Source: GCA-2687515 sp002687515
Lineage (GTDB): Bacteria; Pseudomonadota; Alphaproteobacteria; Rhodospirillales; UBA2165
Length of the DNA stretch: 37,168 bases
Assembly: GCA_030745835.1 (NCBI GenBank)
Contig: JASLNU010000119.1
Location: forward strand, 1 to 37,168
Direction: 5' to 3'
The position numbers and the translations under genes are program-made. Each line of letters opens with the position of its first letter. The first letter of the stretch is position 1. A model generated the notes under the pieces. It worked only from the letters and a program-made list of their open reading frames with translations. It did not search any database and had not been told where the DNA came from. Positions 1-8,500 of this stretch are shown here, in pieces.

Positions 1-102
1 TAACGTATTCTTTTCGTTTACTTATTTAAATTTTGGCTTCCACGCCGGACCCAATGTGTGCATAGTGCGCGCGATCAAGTATAAACGGGAGCTTTTGGGG
101 AT

Positions 103-1317
103 ATGCCGGGGAGAGACGCGCGCGTCTTAATCTACAGCCACGACAGTTTCGGCCTCGGCCATTTGCGCCGGTGCCGGGCGATCGCCCATTCTCTGGTCGG
201 CCAGCACCATAAGCTTTCGGTGCTGATATTGTCTGGCTCTCCGATCATCGGCAGTTTCGATTTCCGTGCCCGTGTCGATTTCGTGCGCGTGCCCGGCGTC
301 ATCAAACTGCGCAACGGCGATTATACGTCATTGAATTTGCACCTCGATATCGAGGATACCATGCAGTTGCGCGGCTCCATCATTCAGCACACCGCCGACG
401 TTTTCGATCCGGACATCATGATCGTCGATAAGGAACCGCTAGGTCTCCGCGGTGAAGCCAGCGATACCCTGTTGATGCTGAAGGAGCGGGGCGTCCCCCT
501 TATCCTGGGCTTGCGCGATGTCATGGATGAGCCTGGCCTGCTGGTCCCCGAGTGGGAGCGCAAGAAGGTATTGCCGGCCCTTGAAAACCTCTACGATGAA
601 ATCTGGGTCTACGGCCTGCCGCAGGTTTATGATCCCTTGTCCGGCGTCGAGTTGCCCGATTCGGTCGGGCGCAAGGTCGTCTACACCGGATATCTGCGTT
701 ACGGCGTTCCCGACGCCACCAGCGTCACCCATCCTTCGATCTTGAATAATCCCTATATTCTTGTAACCGCAGGCGGCGGCGGTGACGGTGAAGCGGTGAT
801 CGATTGGGTGCTCAAGGCTTACGAGGCCGATCAGGGCATTCCGCATTCCGCGTTGATCGTATTCGGCCCCTTCATGCAGACCGAGGCGCAGGAACAATTC
901 CTGCGACGGATCGAAAGCCTTGATATGGTCGAGGCCATCACCTTCGATGCGCGTATCGAGCATTTGATGAGCGGTGCCGTCGGCGTTGTTGCCATGGGTG
1001 GCTATAACACGTTCTGCGAAATCCTGTCCTTTAACAAACCGGCGGTTATCGTGCCCAGAACCAAGCCTCGCCTGGAACAGCATATCCGCGCCGCGCGGGC
1101 AACCGAGTTGGGTCTGATATCGATGCTCGAGGACGACGAAAAACACGATCCGCAACTGATGGCGACAGCGCTTCGCCAGTTGACCCAGCAGCGGCGCCCT
1201 TCGGAAATCGTCCTGCCCGGCGTGCTCGACGGGCTCGACAACATCAACCGGCTCGCCGGCCAGTGGCTTTCCAGGGGGCGTGCCGCCGAACTGGCCGTCG
1301 TCGGCCAAAAAACCTGA
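103..1317 (+). CDS. MurG-like glycosyltransferase (COG4671 type)
   Basis: Probable cytoplasmic glycosyltransferase of GT-B fold, 404 residues. The N-terminus carries a Rossmann-like strand followed by a GLGHLRR segment, the glycine/histidine loop seen in MurG/GT28-like enzymes. The C-terminal half has a glycine-rich AGGGGDGE loop and GGYNTFCEIL, the donor-binding region typical of predicted glycosyltransferases in COG4671. No signal peptide or membrane segment is visible. ATG at 103 follows a GGGG stretch that can serve as ribosome binding site, and a TATAAA hexamer at 80-85 could be a -10 element with a poor -35. It is the first gene of a compact glycan cluster and a clear relative of the gene at 4290-5441. 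The sugar donor and acceptor cannot be read from the sequence. Confidence 0.85.
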   Translation: MPGRDARVLIYSHDSFGLGHLRRCRAIAHSLVGQHHKLSVLILSGSPIIGSFDFRARVDFVRVPGVIKLRNGDYTSLNLHLDIEDTMQLRGSIIQHTADVFDPDIMIVDKEPLGLRGEASDTLLMLKERGVPLILGLRDVMDEPGLLVPEWERKKVLPALENLYDEIWVYGLPQVYDPLSGVELPDSVGRKVVYTGYLRYGVPDATSVTHPSILNNPYILVTAGGGGDGEAVIDWVLKAYEADQGIPHSALIVFGPFMQTEAQEQFLRRIESLDMVEAITFDARIEHLMSGAVGVVAMGGYNTFCEILSFNKPAVIVPRTKPRLEQHIRAARATELGLISMLEDDEKHDPQLMATALRQLTQQRRPSEIVLPGVLDGLDNINRLAGQWLSRGRAAELAVVGQKT

Positions 1318-1328
1318 CGGGTGGCGCG

Positions 1329-2582
1329 GTGGGCCAATCCACGGCGATCATCCTGAAAGGTTATCCCCGTTTATCGGAAACCTTCATCGCACGGGAACTC
1401 TGCGCGTTGCAGCGTGACGGCCTTGATTTCACCATCGTATCCCTGCGCCACCCCACCGAGGCCAGGGTTCATCCGGTGCACCGCGAGATCACGGCGCCAG
1501 TCCTCTACCTGCCGGAATATCTTTACCAGGAACCGCGCCGCGTGTTCGCGGCGTGGCGGCGGTTGCGCAGGATGCCCGGTTATAAACCGGCGCTAGGCGT
1601 TTGGTTGAAGGATCTGTTGCGCAACCCAACGCCCAACCGCGTCCGGCGCTTTGGACAGGCATTGGTGATGGCCAGCGAATTGCCGGCGACGATCGAACAC
1701 CTGCACGCCCATTTCCTGCATACGCCGGCGTCCGTGACCCGCTATGCGGCGATGATCCTGGCTCGCAAATGGAGCGTGTCGGCCCACGCCGTCGATATCT
1801 ATACGACGCCAAGCTGGGAGATCAGGGAAAAACTGGCCGCATGTGAATGGTTGGTCACCTGCACCGCCGCCAATCGCCGCCACCTGCAGGGGCTAACCGG
1901 TGAGGCGGACAAGATTGACCTCGCCTATCACGGCACCGATGTTGCGCGCTTTGCCGATGTCTGGACGGTGCCGAGCCGCCGCGATGGCACCGACGCTGGC
2001 GATCCGGTGCGCATACTTTCGGTCGGCCGCGCCGTCCCGAAGAAGGGTTATCCCGATCTGTTGCGTGCCCTGGCCAATCTGCCGGAGGGCCTGCATTGGC
2101 GATTTACCCATGTCGGCGGCGGCGAAAGGCTCGATCAATTGAAGCGGCTGGCAAATCGCCTGGGATTGGAGGATCGCGTTACTTGGCTCGGCGCCTTGCC
2201 GCAAAGCCAAGTGATCGAAGCCTATACCGAGGCCGATATCTTCGCCCTTGCCAGCCGCATTGCCAGCGACGGCGACCGCGATGGTCTGCCCAACGTGTTG
2301 GTGGAGGCGCAGGCTTGCGGACTGGCGGTGGTTGCCAGCAATATTTCCGCGATCCCCGAATTGATCGAGCACGGGGTGAGCGGGATTCTGACCGGCGAAG
2401 GGTGCGTCGATGAAATCGCCGGCGCCATCGAAAGCCTTGTCCGCGATCCGGATCGCCGGCGGCAATTGGGCGCCGCCGGCGCCGACCGTGTCGTTCAGGA
2501 TTTCGATTTCAAGCATTGCATCGAAAAAATTCTTCCCCGTTTTGGACTTAGGCAGCCGGCGAAGGTAGAAAAGGTGGCATGA
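1329..2582 (+). CDS. GT4-family glycosyltransferase
   Basis: Glycosyltransferase of GT-B fold, 417 residues from the chosen GTG at 1329. That start lies 11 bases after the previous stop and puts the conserved N-terminal strand and GYPRLSETFI motif at the beginning; an ATG at 1263 would overlap the upstream gene by 55 bases and add an unrelated basic leader. The GYPRLSETFI opening is typical of colanic-acid/WcaL-like and related GT4 enzymes. The C-terminal donor site shows SVGRAVPKKGYPDLL, then a PNVLVEAQACGLAVVAS segment matching the family's E-x7-E region, and a GILTGEG nucleotide-binding tail. The stop overlaps the next start (ATGA at 2579-2582), so translation is probably coupled. The substrate is unknown. 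Confidence 0.87.
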   Translation: MGQSTAIILKGYPRLSETFIARELCALQRDGLDFTIVSLRHPTEARVHPVHREITAPVLYLPEYLYQEPRRVFAAWRRLRRMPGYKPALGVWLKDLLRNPTPNRVRRFGQALVMASELPATIEHLHAHFLHTPASVTRYAAMILARKWSVSAHAVDIYTTPSWEIREKLAACEWLVTCTAANRRHLQGLTGEADKIDLAYHGTDVARFADVWTVPSRRDGTDAGDPVRILSVGRAVPKKGYPDLLRALANLPEGLHWRFTHVGGGERLDQLKRLANRLGLEDRVTWLGALPQSQVIEAYTEADIFALASRIASDGDRDGLPNVLVEAQACGLAVVASNISAIPELIEHGVSGILTGEGCVDEIAGAIESLVRDPDRRRQLGAAGADRVVQDFDFKHCIEKILPRFGLRQPAKVEKVA

Positions 2583-3706
2583 ATGTCGCCTTCTATTCGC
2601 CGCTGAAACCGCCGACCTCGCCGGTCCCATCGGGGGACCGGCGCGTCGCCCGATTGCTGGTGGCGGCGCTTGAACAAGCCGGCCATCAGGTCGAGCTGGC
2701 ATCTATATTCCGAAGCCGCGAGCCGGCTGGCGACGCCGCCCGCCAGCAGCGCCTGGCCGAGGTTGGCGCCCGCCTGGCCGAACGCCTGATCCGCCGTTAC
2801 AAGGCCGCAGGCGGCCAAAACCGGCCCGATGTCTGGTTTACCTATCATCTTTATTACAAGGCACCCGATTGGATCGGACCCATTGTTGCGCGTGAATTGG
2901 ATATTCCGTACGTGGCCGCGGAAGCATCCTTCGCCCCAAAACGCGCCGGCGGGCCGTGGGATGTTGGGCACCGGGCCGCCGGCGCCGCAATTGCCGGCGC
3001 GCGCCTGATATTCGGGTTGAATACGGTAAACGCGACTTGCGTGATGCCCTTGCTTGGGCCTGGCGCGCGCTATGTGCCGCTGAAACCTTTCCTGGAGGCA
3101 ACGCCGGATTTTGCAGAGACGCGCGAAACCGTCCGCCGCGGCCTGTCGCGCGCGCTGGACATGGACGAAAATTGCGTCTGGCTTTTGGCCGTCGCGATGA
3201 TGCGCGATGATGCCAAGCTGCAATCCTATCGCCTTCTCGCCGAGGCGTTGCGGAAGCTGCCGAACGGCGGCTGGCGCCTGTTGATCGTCGGCGGCGGTCC
3301 GGCCGAGGCCGGGGTGCGCGCCCTCTTTTCCGGCATCGACGCCGTCTTCACCGGTCAGAAAACCCCAGGCGAGCTGGATCAATATTACCGGGCGGCGGAC
3401 ATTTTCGTCTGGCCGGCCATCGAAGAAGCCTATGGCATGGCGATTTTGGAAGCCGCCGCGCGCGGCCTTCCGGTGGTAGCCGGTGACGCCGGCGGCGTCG
3501 GCGATATCGTCCGTCATGGCGAAACCGGCCTGTTGGCCGAAACCGGCGACGCCCGAGAATTTGCGGATGCCGTTCAGAATTTGCTGGACGATCCCGGCCT
3601 TAGAGCGAAGATGGGCGCGGCGGCGCGGCGCGTGACTTCGGCTGAACATGGCCTCGATGCGGCGGCGCGGCTGCTGGATCTGGAATTGCGAAGGGTCGTT
3701 GCGTGA
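2579..3706 (+). CDS. GT4-family glycosyltransferase
   Basis: Second GT4-like glycosyltransferase in the cluster, 375 residues, beginning at an ATG that overlaps the preceding stop by four bases. The N-terminal half is the acceptor domain and opens with NVAFYSPLKPPTSPVPSGDR, a pattern of solo GT-B enzymes. The C-terminal half has LLIVGGGPAEAG, then DIFVWPAIEEAYGMAILEAA and GLPVVAGDAGGVGDIV, the donor-binding region with the paired glutamates. No membrane segment is visible, so it is a soluble or peripheral inner-membrane enzyme. It overlaps the next gene by the same four-base arrangement (GTGA at 3703-3706). It probably adds one sugar to the glycan made by this operon; linkage and donor are unknown. 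Confidence 0.88.
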   Translation: MNVAFYSPLKPPTSPVPSGDRRVARLLVAALEQAGHQVELASIFRSREPAGDAARQQRLAEVGARLAERLIRRYKAAGGQNRPDVWFTYHLYYKAPDWIGPIVARELDIPYVAAEASFAPKRAGGPWDVGHRAAGAAIAGARLIFGLNTVNATCVMPLLGPGARYVPLKPFLEATPDFAETRETVRRGLSRALDMDENCVWLLAVAMMRDDAKLQSYRLLAEALRKLPNGGWRLLIVGGGPAEAGVRALFSGIDAVFTGQKTPGELDQYYRAADIFVWPAIEEAYGMAILEAAARGLPVVAGDAGGVGDIVRHGETGLLAETGDAREFADAVQNLLDDPGLRAKMGAAARRVTSAEHGLDAAARLLDLELRRVVA

Positions 3707-4293
3707 GTTCAATAGCCTTTATCCGCCACGGTATCACCGATTGGAACATCCAGGGGTTGGTCCAGGGCAGCACCGATATTCCCTTGGGCGAGGAGGGCCG
3801 GGCGGAAATCGCGGCCTGGCGCGTGCCACCCGAATTTGGCGGTTTCGATTGGCTGAGCAGCCCGTTGCGGCGCGCCCAGGAAACCGCGGCTACGCTTTCG
3901 GGCATGACGCCGCCGACCGATGCGCGCCTTGCCGAAATGGCGTGGGGATCATGGGAAGGGCGCACGCTTGAGGATTTGCGCGCCGAGCTTGGCGATCTGA
4001 TGGTTGCCTGGGAAGCCAAGGGTCTGGATTTCCAAGGTCCGGGCGGCGAAAGCCCGCGTCATGTGCAAGCCCGCCTTGGTCCGTTGTTCAAGGAAATCGC
4101 GGCTACCGGCCGCGATGTGATTGCCGTTACCCACAAGGGTGTGATGCGCGCCGCCTATGCCATGGCGATCGGCTGGGACATGGCCGATAAACCACCGGAT
4201 AAAATGCATGAAGGATGCATGCACCTGTTCAATCTCGGCGGCGACGGCGCGCCGTCGGTGGCCCGGCTGAATATACCGCTGGTGCCGGAATGA
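3703..4293 (+). CDS. histidine phosphatase family protein
   Basis: Branch-2-like phosphoglycerate-mutase-fold phosphatase, 196 residues, starting at a GTG that overlaps the preceding stop. The catalytic RHG triplet lies at residues 8-10 (FIRHGITDWN). It is followed by SSPLRRAQETA with the second phosphate-binding arginine, an EMAWGSWEG acid motif and the second catalytic histidine in VTHKGVMRA. Length and motif order fit CobC/GpmB/GpgP-type phosphatases. Embedded between glycosyltransferases, it may remove a phosphate from a sugar-phosphate or glycosylated intermediate, as glucosyl-3-phosphoglycerate phosphatases do next to their transferase. That role is inferred from context only; a house-cleaning phosphatase is the alternative. 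Its stop overlaps the ATG of the next gene. Confidence 0.88.
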   Translation: MSSIAFIRHGITDWNIQGLVQGSTDIPLGEEGRAEIAAWRVPPEFGGFDWLSSPLRRAQETAATLSGMTPPTDARLAEMAWGSWEGRTLEDLRAELGDLMVAWEAKGLDFQGPGGESPRHVQARLGPLFKEIAATGRDVIAVTHKGVMRAAYAMAIGWDMADKPPDKMHEGCMHLFNLGGDGAPSVARLNIPLVPE

Positions 4294-5441
4294 GCGCACC
4301 CCGCGTCCTCTTTTACGTCCAGCATCTATTGGGTATCGGTCATGTCAAACGGGCCGCGACCCTGGCGCGTGCGATGGCCGGGGAAGGGCTCCAGGTGACC
4401 GTCGTTTCGGGCGGCGAGGATGTCCCGGTGCTCGACGCCAGCGGCATGACATTCCAGCAGCTTCCGCCGCTGCGCGCTTCGGACCGCACCTTTCAGGGTC
4501 TGGTGGATGGAGCCGGAAACCCGGTGGCCGAGGCGCAAATGAAGGAGCGGCGCGATAGGCTGCTGCAAATATTCGAGGAACTGCGGCCGCAAGTCCTATT
4601 GACCGAATTGTTTCCCTTCGGCCGGCGCCAACTGCGCTTCGAGTTAATTCCATTATTGGAAGCGGCGCGCGCCGCCACGCCGCGCCCCCGCATCATTTCA
4701 TCGGTGCGCGATATATTGGTCGAAAAAAACCGGCCCAAGCGCGATGCCGAGATGGTTGAAACCGCGCGCCGCTATTTCGGCGAAATTCTCATCCATGGCG
4801 ATCCAGGTTTAATTCCGTTCGACAGCACCTTTCCGCGCGCCGGCGATATCGCCGACATGTTGCATTACACCGGATATGTCGTCGAACACGAAAAAATCGC
4901 CGAAGCCACGGGCGATCAGGGCATGGGTGAGGTCGTTGTGTCGTCGGGAAGCGGTGCCGTCGGTGAATTGCTTTTGAATACGGCGTTGGAAGCACGGCCC
5001 GGCTCTGTATTGGCCGATATTCCTTGGCGGCTTCTGGCCGGCCATTCGCTGGATGGCGAAGCCTTCGATAAGCTGAAATCGAGGGCGGCCGACGGCGTTG
5101 TCGTCGAAAGGGCCCGTCCCGATTTCATCAATCTCTTGAAAAACTGCACCCTTTCGATCTCGCAAGGCGGCTATAATACGGTGATCGAGGTGCTGGCAAC
5201 CGGCGCCCGCGGCATTGTGGTTCCCTACGCCGGCGGGCAGGAGACCGAGCAAACCCTCAGGGCCAGGTTGCTGGCGGAGAAAGGCCTGATCCATCAAATT
5301 CCCGAAGGTGAACTGACGGCGGCGCGCTTAACCGAATATATTTCTCTAGCCTTGCAAGCGCCGGCACCCGGTGAAGCCGGCATTGACATGGATGGCGCGA
5401 AAAAATCGGCACGACTGATTGCCGCGGAACTGACGGCGTGA
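4290..5441 (+). CDS. MurG-like glycosyltransferase (COG4671 type), paralogue of the first gene
   Basis: Predicted GT-B glycosyltransferase, 383 residues from ATG 4290, which overlaps the upstream TGA (ATGA); an in-frame start at 4215 would intrude far into the phosphatase gene and is rejected. The N-terminus VLFYVQHLLGIGHVKRA parallels the GLGHLRR loop of the gene at 103-1317, and the C-terminal SQGGYNTVIEVLATGA parallels its GGYNT segment, so the two are paralogues. A VVSSGSGAVGE loop marks the start of the donor domain. This is the last gene of the overlapping five-gene set; a gap of 111 bases separates it from the ABC-like gene, which may have its own promoter or be read through. Confidence 0.85.
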   Translation: MSAPRVLFYVQHLLGIGHVKRAATLARAMAGEGLQVTVVSGGEDVPVLDASGMTFQQLPPLRASDRTFQGLVDGAGNPVAEAQMKERRDRLLQIFEELRPQVLLTELFPFGRRQLRFELIPLLEAARAATPRPRIISSVRDILVEKNRPKRDAEMVETARRYFGEILIHGDPGLIPFDSTFPRAGDIADMLHYTGYVVEHEKIAEATGDQGMGEVVVSSGSGAVGELLLNTALEARPGSVLADIPWRLLAGHSLDGEAFDKLKSRAADGVVVERARPDFINLLKNCTLSISQGGYNTVIEVLATGARGIVVPYAGGQETEQTLRARLLAEKGLIHQIPEGELTAARLTEYISLALQAPAPGEAGIDMDGAKKSARLIAAELTA

Positions 5442-5552
5442 CGCCCTTGGCGGTTTGGAATTTGGAAAAAATCAGCTAGGCTGCTTTGCTTTTCCGGAGA
5501 ACCATCCAACCGTTGCACATGCAGCGGAAGATAATCGCAGGGGGCCAGGGTT

Positions 5553-8500
5553 ATGGAAAAAGGGATTTTCCAATTCGTTCTGCGCTACAGCAAGAAAGAA
5601 CAAATATATCTTCTTGTGATGGCGCTGGCATCGTTGCCGTTTTATTTTTTCTCTTTGGACCTGCCCAAACAGATCGTCGATAACGCCATCAAGGGCAAGG
5701 AAAAGGGAATCACTTTCCCGTTCAATTATTATGGGTTGGAACTTGAACAGGTTCCGTTCCTTCTCGTTCTCTGTTTCCTGTTCCTTCTGCTGGTGTTCAT
5801 CAATGGCGGCATCAAATATTTCATAAACGTCTATCGCGGGGCGGCGGGCGAACGCATGCTGCGCCGGCTGCGCTATCAGCTTTTGCAACGGATCATGCGC
5901 TTCCCGCTGCCGCAGTTCCGCAAAACCTCGCAAGGCGAGGTGGTGTCAATGGTGACCCTGGAAACCGAACCCTTGGGCGGTTTCTTCGGCGATGCACTTT
6001 CCTTGCCGTCCTATCAGGGCGGCCTTCTCCTGACCCTGATGGTATTCATGTTCGTTCAGGACTGGAAACTGGGGCTGGCGGCGATTGCCCTCTACCCGAT
6101 CCAGGGTTGGCTGATTCCGAAATTCCAACGCAAGGTAAACGCGCTCGGCAAGGAGCGGGTACAGGCCGTGCGCCGATTGTCCGAGCGTATCGGCGAATCC
6201 GTCACCGGCGCCGGCGAAATTCATGCCAACGACACCTCGCAATACGAACTGGCTGATTTTTCGGACCGGCTTGGCAAGATTTACGGCATTCGGTTCGATA
6301 TCTATAAGAAGAAATTCTTCATCAAGTTCCTGAACAACTTCCTGGCGCTGATGACCCCGTTTTTCTTCTATTCGATCGGCGGTTATCTGGTGATCCGGGG
6401 CGATATGACGGTTGGTTCGCTGATCGCCGTTCTCGGCGCCTATAAGGACGTGTCGGCACCTTGGAAAATGCTGCTGACCTATTATCAACGGCTTGAAGAT
6501 GCGCGCATCAAGTATGGACAACTTATAGAGAAATTCGAGATTAGCGACCTGTTGGACGAAAATAAAATCACCGCCGATGTGGAAGATGATGAGCCGCTTA
6601 CCGGACAGCTGACAGCGGCCAATATCAGTTATGTCGAGGATGATGGGCTTCGGGTTATCGACAGCACCTCGATGGTCATACAGCTGCCCAGCCATTTTGC
6701 ATTGCTCGGGCCCGGCGGCAGCGGCAAGGGCGAATTCGCACAGATGACGGCGCGCTTGCTGAACCCGTCGGCCGGTAAAATCACGATCAACGACAAGGAT
6801 ATCGCCGAGCTTCCCGAAGCCGTGACCGGGCGGCGCATATCCTATACCGACCAGAACCCCTATATTTTCGGCGGCACCATTCAGGACAATCTGCTTTACG
6901 GGCTGAAACACCGGCCCTTGCATGATGCCGATTACGATGAAGATGGCGCGGCGGAGCGCGAAAACGCGCTCAAGGAAGCCGAGGAATCGGGTAACAGCAT
7001 TTTCGATTTCAATGCCGATTGGGTCGATTATTCCAAATCGGGCGCCGATAGTTCCGACGATGTAACGGCGCGCGCCGTCCATTATCTGGACGCCGTCGGC
7101 ATGGAGGAAGACGTCTACCAGATCGGCCTTAGGCGGACCATCGATCCCAATCAGCGCGCCGAGCTTGCCGCCGCGATATTGCAGGCGCGCGGAATTCTAC
7201 GCGCCCGGCTCGAAGAGCAGAAGATTGCCGACTTCGTTGAATCCTTCGACAAGGACAAATTCAACACCAACGCCGCGGTCGCCGAGAACATCCTGTTCGG
7301 TACGCCCGTCGGCGCCCAGTTCGAGATCGATAATCTGGGTGAGAACGAATACGTCCTTGGCGTTCTGGAAAATGTCGGGTTGACCGATGAATTCCTGGAT
7401 AAGGGGCAACGGCTGGCCGAAATCATGGTCGATTTGTTCAAGGGCTTGCCGGCGGACCACGAATTCTGGGAACGGTTCAGCTTCATCGGTTCGGACGATC
7501 TCCCAGATTTCGAATCGATTTTGGCGCGCATCAGCCAAGGCGGGTTGGATGTGATTGCAGACGAGGACCGCAGCCGGCTTCTGGCGCTTCCGTTCAAGTT
7601 AATCCCGGCGCGCCACCATATAGGTTTGGTCGAGGAGGATTTCCAAGATCGCCTGCTTGAAGCCAGACGCGAGTTTGAATCCGGGCTTTCGGACGAGCTG
7701 CGTCAATCCGTCGAGTTCTTCGATGCCGAGGGATATAACGCCGCGGCATCGATCCAGGACAATATTTTATTCGGCAAGCTGGCCAGTGAACGCGCGCAAA
7801 GCGCCGAGCGCGTGGGTGTGGTATTGGCCGAGGTGGTCGGTGAAGTGAATCTCAGGAATGAGATCATCAGCCTCGGCCTGGCCTACGACGTGGGAATTGG
7901 CGGTTCCCGGCTGTCGCCGGCACAGCGCCAAAAGGTGGCGCTGGCGCGCAGCCTGATCAAACAGCCCGATCTCATGATCGTCAACGAGGCCATGTCGAGC
8001 CTGGACGCGGAAAGCCAGGCGGCCATCACCAAGCGGTTGCGCGAGGAGCAGGCAGGCCGAAGCCTCATGCTGTTGCCCAGCGCTACCGAAGTGGACGACG
8101 ATTTCGATCAGGTCTTCAACATGGCCAGCGGCAAGATTGCTGGCGGCGATGGAGCCGAAGCGGTGCCGGACGAAGCCCGCGATGCGGATGACGCCGAAGG
8201 CGGCTTCGGCGAGGAAATCGATGTCCTTGCCAGCATCCCGATGTTCGCGAGCCTGGATCGTTCGCGGCTGAAACTTCTGTCATTCGCTTCCGAACGGTTT
8301 TCATTCGATACCGGCGACGAAGTATTCCATCAAGGTGACATCGGTGATGCGGCCTTTGTCATAATCGATGGCGAAGCCGATGTGGTGTTGGAAACAAACG
8401 GAGGGCCGAAGACGTTGGTCACCATGGGACGCAACGATATTTTTGGTGAACTTGCGCTGCTTTGCGATGCGCCGAGAACGGCGACCATCCGCGCCGCAAC

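Noticed and set aside
2495..3712. 405-codon minus-strand frame opposite the second GT4 gene
   Set aside because: The sense frame has clear glycosyltransferase motifs and ATGA/GTGA coupling to both neighbours.
5946..7082. 378-codon minus-strand frame inside the ABC-cNMP gene
   Set aside because: It lies opposite a continuous frame with transmembrane and ATPase motifs; no ribosome binding site or family motif was seen.
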